This document shows positions 1-5,143 of a stretch of DNA of 5,549 bases, in pieces (within the stretch, counting starts at the first letter, position 1; each line of letters opens with the position of its first letter). Under the pieces are notes generated by a model. It was not told where the DNA came from. It saw only the letters and a program-made list of their open reading frames with translations, and did no database searches. Source of the stretch: Desulfobacterales bacterium (lineage in GTDB: Bacteria; Desulfobacterota; Desulfobacteria; Desulfobacterales; JAUCGF01); NCBI GenBank assembly GCA_029940345.1, contig JAOZRC010000401.1, positions 1-5,549 on the forward strand, written 5' to 3'. The translations under genes and the position numbers were made by a program.

Positions 1-150
1 AAAATCAGCCCTCGCTCTCACACTTTTTCGCTTCGATCACGACTTTCCAAACAGACTCTTAACAAATAAACCCGTTCGGAAAAAACCGGTTTTAACTTTT
101 TGGCATGGTTATCTTTAATCCGAAAAAATCCTTTTTATTCTGCTGTCCAG

Positions 151-1875
151 TCAAGGAGAGAGCTCATACAGCTTCATTTTACGCCATAAAGTAGAACGAT
201 TTATTCCCATTGCCTGGGCTGTTTTACCCTTGTGCCAGTTATTCTTACGAAGCAGCTCCAGGATTTTTTGTTTCTCATTGGGATGCCGGTTCGGCTTGGC
301 CGCTTTTAACGCCCCCGTCATTTTTTGCAGGTATTCGGGTAGGTGCTGTGGAATGATGACGTCGTCTTTGGATACGATCAGTGCATGTTCAAGGATATTT
401 TCAAGCTCCCTGACATTGCCGGGATAATCAAAGTTGAGCAGAATTTCCATCGTTCTGTGAGATATATTAGCTAACGATCGGCCTTTGGCTGCGCATACCT
501 GTCTTAGGATATGATGAATCAGGAGCGGTAAATCTTCCCGTCGGTCTTTTATGCATGGGAGTTCGATACGCAACACATTCAGACGATAAAAGAGGTCTTC
601 CCGGAAAAGCCGTTTGGCAACCAACTGTTCCAAACCGCGATTGGTGGCGCTTATGATGCGAACATCCGCTTTCATTATATGGCGGGCGCCAAGGGGATAA
701 AATTCTTTCTCTTCGATAACACGCAGCAGCTTGGCCTGCAGCATTAATGGCAAATCCCCGATTTCATCTAAAAAAATCGTACCGCCTTCGGCTTCTTGAA
801 AGCGCCCCGGTTTATCCCGGTCGGCACCGGTAAAAGCGCCTTTGACATATCCGAAAATCTCGGATTCGAGGAGATTATCCGGCAAGGCGGCGCAGTTGAC
901 TTTTACCATTGTTTTAACCGACCGGTGACTGGCCGCATGAATAACTTTAGCCAAGAGGTCTTTACCGGTTCCGGTGGCCCCTTCAATCAGAACGGTGGCA
1001 TCACTTTGCGAGATAACATCTGTCAGATTGAAAATTTTTTGCATGGCCGGGCTTTTGCCGATCATGTCATAACATGTGTAACGTTCGCGAATGGTTTTAC
1101 GGAGTTGATGCACCAGCGTCATGTCATGAAATGTGGCCAGCCCACCCACAATGGCGTCTTTTTCATTGCGAAGCGCCATATAATGCGCTTTAATCGGTAC
1201 GGATGCCCCCTCATTGGTGACGATCCGGCCCTGTTGACTATTGCGCAAATCCCCTGTGTCAACAGATTCCTGCAACAAGACGGCTTCCGATGGGGTCTTT
1301 CCGCCAAATAGGAGCGCGCATGGTTTGCCCAAAACCTGGCACCGGCTATAACCCGAAATTTTTTCAGCCGCAGTGTTGAAAAAGGTGATCAGTCCGCCCC
1401 GGTTAACGGTAAAGACACCCACATCCAAATTATCCAGGATCATTTTAGAACTGCGCTCCTCGTAGTGAACCCGGTTGATCAGATCGATAATCGGGGAATG
1501 ATCCTGCAAGATGGTTAAGCAACCGATCATTTTACGGGCCTCATCATAAATCGGTGTTGCCAGCCGTGAGATCAAATGTTCGGATTCATCTTCATCTTTG
1601 AGTAAAATATTCGGTTCCTGTGCCGGAGGACATTTTTTTTTTTGAAACAGGCAGGTGACCATGCAGGGCACACCGGTGAAGATTTCCCGGCAATCTTTAC
1701 CCAAAACCTCCGTTTCCCGCAGTCCCATCAGACCCTGGCCGCAATAGTTGATAGCCGTGATATTGCGGTTGAGGTCAACAGTGAATGCGCCAATGTTCAA
1801 TTCATCAAGAATATGCAGCCAATTTTTGTAGAAACTGAGCGTTGCATTGGTACCGGCTAACATTTTCATGTTCAT
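151..1875 (-). CDS. Sigma-54-dependent transcriptional activator (PAS-PAS-AAA+-Fis HTH), likely controls the divergent ORP-like operon
   Basis: This 574-residue protein is a bacterial enhancer-binding protein that uses ATP hydrolysis to open sigma-54 polymerase complexes. Two PAS-type sensor regions lie at about residues 18-125 and 142-255. The AAA+ domain spans about 270-500 and shows a Walker A GATGTGKD (299-306; the usual Glu after Gly is Ala), the sigma-54-contacting GAFTGA loop (346-351), a Walker B ending in LDEIGDL (369-375) and a conserved FREDLFYRLNV segment (424-434). A Fis-type helix-turn-helix occupies about 549-570. There is no receiver domain, so control is probably by signal sensing in the PAS domains. 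The first PAS carries clustered cysteines (C62, C71, C75, C82). Codons 78-82 contain a run of eleven A. ATG at 1875 is chosen because AAGGA lies 9 nt upstream; in-frame ATGs at codons 3 and 5 are alternatives. Its divergent position opposite a consensus sigma-54 promoter and ORP-like genes suggests it is the cognate activator, analogous to DVU2106 of D. vulgaris (inference). Confidence 0.95.
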   Translation of the reverse strand: MNMKMLAGTNATLSFYKNWLHILDELNIGAFTVDLNRNITAINYCGQGLMGLRETEVLGKDCREIFTGVPCMVTCLFQKKKCPPAQEPNILLKDEDESEHLISRLATPIYDEARKMIGCLTILQDHSPIIDLINRVHYEERSSKMILDNLDVGVFTVNRGGLITFFNTAAEKISGYSRCQVLGKPCALLFGGKTPSEAVLLQESVDTGDLRNSQQGRIVTNEGASVPIKAHYMALRNEKDAIVGGLATFHDMTLVHQLRKTIRERYTCYDMIGKSPAMQKIFNLTDVISQSDATVLIEGATGTGKDLLAKVIHAASHRSVKTMVKVNCAALPDNLLESEIFGYVKGAFTGADRDKPGRFQEAEGGTIFLDEIGDLPLMLQAKLLRVIEEKEFYPLGARHIMKADVRIISATNRGLEQLVAKRLFREDLFYRLNVLRIELPCIKDRREDLPLLIHHILRQVCAAKGRSLANISHRTMEILLNFDYPGNVRELENILEHALIVSKDDVIIPQHLPEYLQKMTGALKAAKPNRHPNEKQKILELLRKNNWHKGKTAQAMGINRSTLWRKMKLYELSP

Positions 1876-1880
1876 TATCC

Positions 1881-2019
1881 GTCATCCTTCATTTTCCGCT
1901 TAACACTTTAAAGGAGTGCTGAACCGAAGGTTTAGCGTTTACGCTGGCCTTTGCTAAACCTTCGGTTCAGCACTCCCCATGAAAGTGTAAACTACTTTTA
2001 AGCTATTATGAAGGATGCC
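1881..2019. mobile_element. MITE-like palindromic element with terminal inverted repeats and 8-bp flanking direct repeat
   Basis: The left end GTCATCCTTCAT (1881-1892) matches the reverse complement of the right end (2008-2019, GGCATCCTTCAT) at 11 of 12 positions. The element is flanked by a perfect 8-bp direct repeat, CATTATCC, at 1873-1880 and 2020-2027, as expected for a target-site duplication. Further nested inverted segments are ACACTTT/AAAGTGT (1903-1909 and 1982-1988) and a perfect 24-bp stem in the centre. There is no transposase gene, so it would be non-autonomous. Several IS families make 8-bp duplications, and I cannot assign one. The left duplication copy contains the ATG of the leftward activator gene, and the element's left end supplies the AAGGA upstream of it. 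The element may thus have been inserted between the original promoter and the coding region. An alternative is a native regulatory palindrome with a chance direct repeat. Confidence 0.7.
1913..1976. repeat. Perfect 24-bp inverted repeat (central hairpin of the MITE-like element)
   Basis: The arms at 1913-1936 and 1953-1976 are exact reverse complements. They start GGAGTGCTGAACCG on the left and end CGGTTCAGCACTCC on the right, with a 16-nt loop between. The loop side holds a smaller AGCG/CGCT inverted repeat (1934-1937 and 1942-1945). No T-run follows either arm, so it does not look like an intrinsic terminator. If the activator transcript starts upstream of it (right of 1976), this very stable hairpin lies in its 5' leader about 40 nt before the start codon and could affect translation or mRNA stability (inference). 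Confidence 0.9.
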
Positions 2020-2027
2020 CATTATCC

Positions 2028-2506
2028 AATCATTTGTTTTTGCGCTATCAAGCGGTCCTCTTTGAGAATTAAGGATGCTATTTCAGAAGTATCCTGTATA
2101 ATCGGTTCTGAATGAATTGCACAGATCGTAAAGTTCAACTAAATGGACATTTTTTAGATTTAATTATCAATGAAACAGGCTATATATTTAAAATGCCAAA
2201 GCAGAATTAAATACAATAATAATCACAAGTAAGTTATTTGACAAGATATAAACGTTCAGATAATCAATGTAACCGCATTATCGGCGGGATATATACGGTG
2301 GTGTGTTAGTGCCATTAATTATCAGAAAATCTATAGCGCTAACGGTTATTTTGGCACAGGGTCGCATATTTGCAAAACTACCGTTGCAAAGCATTGCAAT
2401 TGTGAGACCCTATTTTTTCGCTTTACTTTTTAAAAGAAAAAATAAATTTTTATAATATCCTGTAATTAAAAATTATTCTTCTGATTGTCGATCATATTTG
2501 GAATTA
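2028..2506. other. AT-rich divergent intergenic region without recognisable gene
   Basis: No credible coding frame with a ribosome binding site is present on either strand. The stretch is AT-rich, especially 2411-2480, which could bend and help loop DNA between an activator site and the sigma-54 promoter. I found no clean IHF consensus. A weak leftward sigma-70 candidate for the activator is TTGATA (complement of 2046-2051) with GATAAT (complement of 2021-2026), but its 19-bp spacing is long. The sequence ATTAAGGATGCT (2068-2079) resembles the right end of the neighbouring MITE-like element at 10 of 12 positions. Confidence 0.6.
2358..2411. promoter_or_regulatory. Candidate upstream activating sequence for the sigma-54 activator
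   Basis: Three copies of the palindrome TTGCAA occur at 2370-2375, 2384-2389 and 2394-2399, with starts 14 and 10 bp apart. They sit inside a larger inverted repeat, AGGGTCGCA (2358-2366) against TGAGACCCT (2403-2411), in which 8 of 9 positions pair. The region lies roughly 110-150 bp upstream of the -24/-12 promoter, which is the usual distance for enhancer-binding protein sites that act by looping. That the divergent activator binds here is inference; the repeat structure itself is directly visible. Confidence 0.5.
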
Positions 2507-2522
2507 TGGCACGCCTTTTGCA
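2507..2522 (+). promoter_or_regulatory. Sigma-54 (-24/-12) promoter of the rightward operon
   Basis: The sequence TGGCACGCCTTTTGCA matches the sigma-54 consensus TGGCACG-N4-TTGCW at every defined position, including the GG and GC pairs at the correct separation. Transcription would start near 2533, giving a leader of about 20 nt with the AAGGAGGT ribosome binding site (2536-2543) before the ATG at 2553. It agrees with the divergent gene for a GAFTGA-type activator and with the reported sigma-54 control of ORP operons. Confidence 0.92.
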
Positions 2523-2552
2523 TTGAATAATCGTAAAGGAGGTCTGGGTGCA

Positions 2553-3167
2553 ATGAAAACAGCGTTGACGGTATGGGCAAATCGAATTTCTCCTGTGTTT
2601 GACGCTGCCAGTATGCTTTTGATTGTGGAAATCCGCGATTCTAAAATAGAAAGCCGTCAGTTTGCGTCTTTCGATCCGGATAGGCCATCGAATTTAGCCG
2701 AAAGGTTAGCGCAACTGCATGTGACGACGCTAATTTGTGGAGCGATTTCACAGCGGCCGGCGATGCTTTTGGAAGCTGGCGGCGTCCGACTGATACCTTT
2801 TATTACTGGACGGGTGGAGAAGGTATTAAAAACTTACGCCCAGGCAATGCCGATTACACCGGCCTTTTTGATGCCCGGATGCCAATGCAGAAGACGACAG
2901 CGTCGGCAAGAGGGTTCAAAACTAAGGTCGGACACGTATTTCAGAAACAATAAGGAGGTGATAAAGATGCCAGCAAAAGACCAAACAGGCCCGCAAGGAC
3001 AGGGCGCGGGAACCGGAAGAGGTCAAGGCGGATGCAAACCCGGTAAGGGTGGCGGCTCAAAAGCGTCGAACACTGGCCAGGGACAAGGTCGCGGACGCGG
3101 AAGAGGCAATGGCACCGGACAGGGACGGGGTCAAGGTCAGGGTCGCAGGCGCGGCAATAAAACCTAA
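2553..3167 (+). CDS. NifX/NifB-type (dinitrogenase iron-molybdenum cofactor family) protein joined in frame to a glycine-rich DUF5320-like tail
   Basis: The frame encodes 204 residues. Residues 1-110 look like the single-domain cofactor-binding family that includes NifX, the NifB C-terminus and ORP proteins: a start of the type TVWANRISPVFDAA, a central LICGAIS turn, then GRVEKVLKTYA and MPGCQC. A strongly basic stretch follows (CRRRQRRQ, 112-119). Such proteins bind or carry metal-sulfur cofactors, and ORP binds a Mo-Cu-S cluster. After residue 138 the frame continues without a stop into MPAKDQTGPQGQ and a 66-residue Gly/Gln/Arg-rich segment that resembles a separate small protein. ATG 2553 follows AAGGAGGT at 9-nt spacing; the frame is open to 2523, but that part overlaps the promoter. 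It is the first gene after the sigma-54 promoter. The expected stop between the modules is missing: a stop exists in the +1 frame at 2923-2925 and in the +2 frame at 2951-2953, so a fusion, a frameshift or a sequencing error are all possible. The function is inferred from family only. Confidence 0.85.
   Translation: MKTALTVWANRISPVFDAASMLLIVEIRDSKIESRQFASFDPDRPSNLAERLAQLHVTTLICGAISQRPAMLLEAGGVRLIPFITGRVEKVLKTYAQAMPITPAFLMPGCQCRRRQRRQEGSKLRSDTYFRNNKEVIKMPAKDQTGPQGQGAGTGRGQGGCKPGKGGGSKASNTGQGQGRGRGRGNGTGQGRGQGQGRRRGNKT
2951..2962 (+). promoter_or_regulatory. Internal, full-length Shine-Dalgarno ahead of the ATG at 2967
   Basis: TAAGGAGGTGAT is complementary over 12 nt to the usual 3' end of bacterial 16S rRNA (AUCACCUCCUUA). 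The AGGAGG core ends 8 nt before ATG 2967. It lies inside the open frame that continues from 2553, so it either marks the true start of a separate small gene or produces a second, shorter product. Confidence 0.85.
2967..3167 (+). CDS. Small glycine-rich DUF5320-like protein, likely independently initiated
   Basis: Starting at the internal ATG, this would be a 66-residue protein beginning MPAKDQTGPQGQGAGTGRGQ, very close to the start of DUF5320-type small proteins (M-P-x-x-D-x-T-G-P-x-G-x-G-x-x-T-G-R-G). The gene at 3217 has the same kind of start. The rest is low-complexity GQGRGRG-type sequence with one cysteine at position 23 and a basic end. At the DNA level it consists of short imperfect repeats of GGxCAR/GGxCGx units. 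The strong internal Shine-Dalgarno favours separate translation even though the frame is continuous with the NifX-like gene. The molecular role is unknown; such genes commonly sit beside NifX/ORP-like and MinD-like ATPase genes in anaerobes. Confidence 0.7.
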   Translation: MPAKDQTGPQGQGAGTGRGQGGCKPGKGGGSKASNTGQGQGRGRGRGNGTGQGRGQGQGRRRGNKT

Positions 3168-3216
3168 AACAGGATCAGATTTAATAACAGTATTATAAAG
3201 AAAGGAGGCTGATATC

Positions 3217-3600
3217 ATGCCAGGACTTAACAGAACCGGACCCATGGGCGCTGGTGCGATGACCGGCGGACGAAGAGGTCTTTGTAATCCCACCAATACC
3301 GAATATGGAGAAGGGTATGGCGTAAATTATAGCAGAGGTTTGGGACGGGGTCGCCGATTCCAGGGAGGCCGCCAAGACGACCGAGGATACGGTTTCGGCC
3401 GAGGGCGCGCATTTCAACGCCAGCCGGTTGATGACCCTATCAACGTCCAAAATCTTGAGATGGATATTAAAGATGAAGTGAATATCTTAAAAACACAGGC
3501 TGATTCGATGCAAAACGCCCTTGATCTGATCAATAAGCGGATTGCATCACTTGCCGGAAATTCTAAAGAACCAAACAATCCAGGAGTGACTGATGATTAA
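3217..3600 (+). CDS. DUF5320-like glycine-rich protein with C-terminal coiled coil
   Basis: This 127-residue protein begins MPGLNRTGPMGAGAMTGGRR, with LC at 22-23, the recognisable start of DUF5320-type proteins. The middle (about 30-70) is rich in Gly, Arg and aromatic residues (GLGRGRRFQGGR, GYGFGRGRAF). Residues 76-112 form a probable coiled coil with regularly spaced Leu/Ile/Val, as in many full-length family members, suggesting oligomerisation. There is no signal peptide or membrane segment. AAAGGAGG (3201-3208) lies 8 nt before the ATG. The 3' end overlaps the next gene by 8 nt, pointing to co-translation. Compared with the 66-residue module just upstream, this copy has the coiled coil that the other lacks. 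Function is not established; by neighbourhood it may be a partner of the metal-binding NifX/ORP-type protein or of the MinD-like ATPases (inference). Confidence 0.88.
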   Translation: MPGLNRTGPMGAGAMTGGRRGLCNPTNTEYGEGYGVNYSRGLGRGRRFQGGRQDDRGYGFGRGRAFQRQPVDDPINVQNLEMDIKDEVNILKTQADSMQNALDLINKRIASLAGNSKEPNNPGVTDD

Positions 3601-3973
3601 CCTGTTGTTAGTAAGCTCGGATGATGATTCTTTATCAACGCTGGCGGCGGCGCTTGCCAAACATAATGATGTTCACGTTTTACAGGTGCGATCCGGCACC
3701 GCCGCTTTGGAAAAAGTCGCTGGCCAAAAATACGATTTAATGATCACCGATGAAAATCCAGATGATATGACCGGGCTTGAATTGGCTGATAAGGTGATTA
3801 GAATTAATCCCATGATAAACTGCGCGGCAGTCAGTTCACTGTCGCATGATGAATTTCATGAAGCCAGCGAAGGCCTCGGCTTATTGGCGCAGTTGCCAGT
3901 GCGTCCCGGCGCAGCGCAGGCTGAAGATATTCTCAAACGCCTGCGAGAAGTCATTGGTTTGACAAGCGGTTGA
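3593..3973 (+). CDS. Stand-alone CheY-like receiver domain protein
   Basis: This 126-residue protein is a single receiver domain with no output domain. The acidic pocket is D10-D11-D12 after a hydrophobic first strand (INLLLVSSDDD). The expected phosphoacceptor is D53 in YDLMITDENPDDMTGLEL, and the strand-4 hydroxyl residue is S81 or S82 (AAVSSLS). The invariant lysine of the strand-5 K-P pair appears to be arginine (R104-P105 in LPVRPG), which may weaken or alter phosphorylation-dependent switching. Translation is coupled: the gene overlaps the preceding one by 8 nt, and AGGAG lies 6 nt before the ATG. No histidine kinase gene is in the window, so a phosphodonor, if any, is elsewhere. Its place in the operon suggests it modulates the neighbouring ATPases or metal protein (inference). 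Confidence 0.88.
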   Translation: MINLLLVSSDDDSLSTLAAALAKHNDVHVLQVRSGTAALEKVAGQKYDLMITDENPDDMTGLELADKVIRINPMINCAAVSSLSHDEFHEASEGLGLLAQLPVRPGAAQAEDILKRLREVIGLTSG

Positions 3974-4050
3974 TCAGACGAGGTGTCGTTGAGGTCTCAA
4001 AACCTAGCTGTTTTTATGAAAAATAGCAACCTGTGCGGTTACAATTAGCG

Positions 4051-4224
4051 GTAGGGTGGGCATCGCCGGGAACTGATTATGCATACAGCGCCTATCTTTG
4101 CCGGCGATGCCCACCGATTCACCTAAAAATGGTGGGCAAAGATAATTACTTTAAACAATTTTCGCTGCCACACCTTGGTATTAGACATAAATTAGGTCAG
4201 TGGAAGAACGTTTGCCCACCCTAC
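4051..4224. repeat. REP/BIME-like inverted repeat element bounded by GTAG and CTAC
   Basis: The termini GTAGGGTGGGCA (4051-4062) and TGCCCACCCTAC (4213-4224) are exact 12-bp inverted repeats. Within them are two stems. GGTGGGCATCGCCGG (4055-4069) pairs perfectly with CCGGCGATGCCCACC (4101-4115) across a 31-nt loop. GGTGGGCAAA (4131-4140) pairs with TTTGCCCACC (4211-4220) across a long loop. TATCTTTG/CAAAGATA (4093-4100 and 4137-4144) allows an alternative fold. GTAG next to the foot of a hairpin is the hallmark of REP sequences mobilised by REP-associated tyrosine transposases (RAYTs), and paired inverted REPs form BIMEs. The loops are longer than in classical REPs, so a MITE is an alternative. 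It fills most of the 315-bp gap between the receiver gene and the ATPase genes and could attenuate or stabilise the transcript. An 8-bp direct repeat ATAGCAAC (4023-4030 and 4230-4237) flanks it but not flush with its ends. Confidence 0.8.
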
Positions 4225-4288
4225 ATCTGATAGCAACAGCAGCAGTCGAAAAAATGCAAATATAATTACTTACAGGAGATTCAGGCAA

Positions 4289-5143
4289 ATGATTATCAGT
4301 GTTGCCAGCGGTAAAGGCGGTACGGGCAAAACAACTGTGGCCACGAATATGGCCATTGCGATCGGTTCTGAAGCGGTTCTTTTGGATTGCGATGTGGAAG
4401 AGCCCAATGCCCATCTTTTTGTTAATCCGGAGATAGAAAAGACGGAAACCGTTTTCACGCCGATTCCGCTGATTGATGAGGAAAAATGCACCTATTGCCG
4501 CAAATGTGTCGAGATATGCCGGTTCAAAGCCATTATTGTTGTGGGTGAGACGGTTCTGACATTTCCAGAATTGTGCCATAGCTGCGGTGGTTGCGTCGCT
4601 GTTTGTCCCGAAGATGCGATAACGGAAACCGGGCGCGAACTGGGAGTGACCGAAGCCGGACATGCAGGTGAAATCACTTTTATTAACGGGCGTCTGCGGG
4701 TGGGTGAAGCGATGTCGCCGCCATTGATCAGACAGGTGCGCACCTTTGTTCGTTCGGATAAAATCAATATCATTGACGCGCCGCCCGGGACATCCTGTCC
4801 GGTGATCACGGCGATGCGCGGAACCGATTTCGTTCTCATGGTCACCGAACCCACCCCGTTCGGATTGCACGATTTAAAACTTGCTGTGGAAGCCGTCAAA
4901 ATTTTGGGCATTCCCCATGGCCTGGTGATCAATCGCGCTGATATGGGAGATGATCGCGTCAAAGCGTATGCCGAACAGGAAAATATACCGGTGTTAATGG
5001 AAATTCCTTTTGACCGTCGTATCGCCGAAGCCTATTCAAGAGGCCAGTTGATCTATAACGTTATGCCGGAATGGAAAGCCGCATTTGCAGGATTATATCA
5101 ACAGATCGAAACCCTCATCGGACAAGGAGGACAATCGCAATGA
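4289..5143 (+). CDS. MinD/Mrp-family P-loop ATPase with inserted 2x[4Fe-4S] ferredoxin domain
   Basis: This 284-residue cytoplasmic ATPase belongs to the SIMIBI class. It has the deviant Walker A GKGGTGKTT (8-16), the switch-I region LLDCDVEEPN (31-40) and the Walker B/switch-II segment IIDAPPGTSCPV (161-172). A bacterial two-cluster ferredoxin module is inserted at about residues 62-112. C67, C70, C73 with C77, and C96, C99, C102 with C106 give two complete CxxCxxCxxxC motifs, the second followed by Pro. The length is normal for this nucleotide-binding ferredoxin group. AGGAGA (4274-4279) lies 9 nt before the ATG. The stop overlaps the next gene's start (ATGA), indicating translational coupling to a paralogue. 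Paired ATPases of this type belong to ORP and related NifX-like loci; proposed roles are Fe-S or metal-cluster handling, or positioning, powered by ATP. The precise role is inferred. It may be read from the operon promoter at 2507, or from a promoter in the preceding gap that I cannot see clearly. Confidence 0.93.
   Translation: MIISVASGKGGTGKTTVATNMAIAIGSEAVLLDCDVEEPNAHLFVNPEIEKTETVFTPIPLIDEEKCTYCRKCVEICRFKAIIVVGETVLTFPELCHSCGGCVAVCPEDAITETGRELGVTEAGHAGEITFINGRLRVGEAMSPPLIRQVRTFVRSDKINIIDAPPGTSCPVITAMRGTDFVLMVTEPTPFGLHDLKLAVEAVKILGIPHGLVINRADMGDDRVKAYAEQENIPVLMEIPFDRRIAEAYSRGQLIYNVMPEWKAAFAGLYQQIETLIGQGGQSQ

Noticed and set aside
82..93. AAAACCGGTTTT as terminator of the activator gene
   Set aside because: It is a loopless 12-bp palindrome with a weak A/T stem; it cannot form a convincing terminator hairpin.
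796..1311. 171-codon plus-strand open frame
   Set aside because: It is antisense to the AAA+ and PAS coding region of the sigma-54 activator, has no recognisable family and no ribosome binding site.
2238..2264. Sigma-70 promoter TTGACA with GATAAT
   Set aside because: Spacing is only 15 bp and no gene or obvious RNA follows before the sigma-54 promoter.
2352..2367. Second sigma-54 promoter starting TGGCACAGGG
   Set aside because: The -12 GC is one base too close to the -24 GG and the TTGC context is missing (CGCA), and no gene starts nearby.
2523..2552. Upstream TTG start extending the NifX-like frame by 10 residues
   Set aside because: It begins at the -12 promoter element and before the predicted transcript start near 2533; ATG 2553 has an excellent AAGGAGGT at proper spacing.
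2735..2953. 72-codon plus-strand open frame inside the NifX-like gene
   Set aside because: It has no ribosome binding site and no family match; its only interest is that its stop overlaps the internal Shine-Dalgarno, noted under the fusion finding.
3989..4015. Terminator after the receiver gene (TTGAG/CTCAA followed by TTTTT)
   Set aside because: The loop would be 2 nt and the T-run is 10 nt away from the stem, so it does not fit an intrinsic terminator.
4033..4230. 65-codon open frame in the gap before the ATPase genes
   Set aside because: It is made almost entirely of the GTAG/CTAC repeat element and lacks a ribosome binding site.
4261..4266. TATAAT as -10 box for the ATPase genes
   Set aside because: The sequence 17 bp upstream (AGCAGC) does not resemble a -35 box, and the expected start would fall on the ribosome binding site.
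4181..4870. 229-codon minus-strand open frame
   Set aside because: It is antisense to the ferredoxin-ATPase gene and runs into the repeat element; the opposite strand has clear family motifs.
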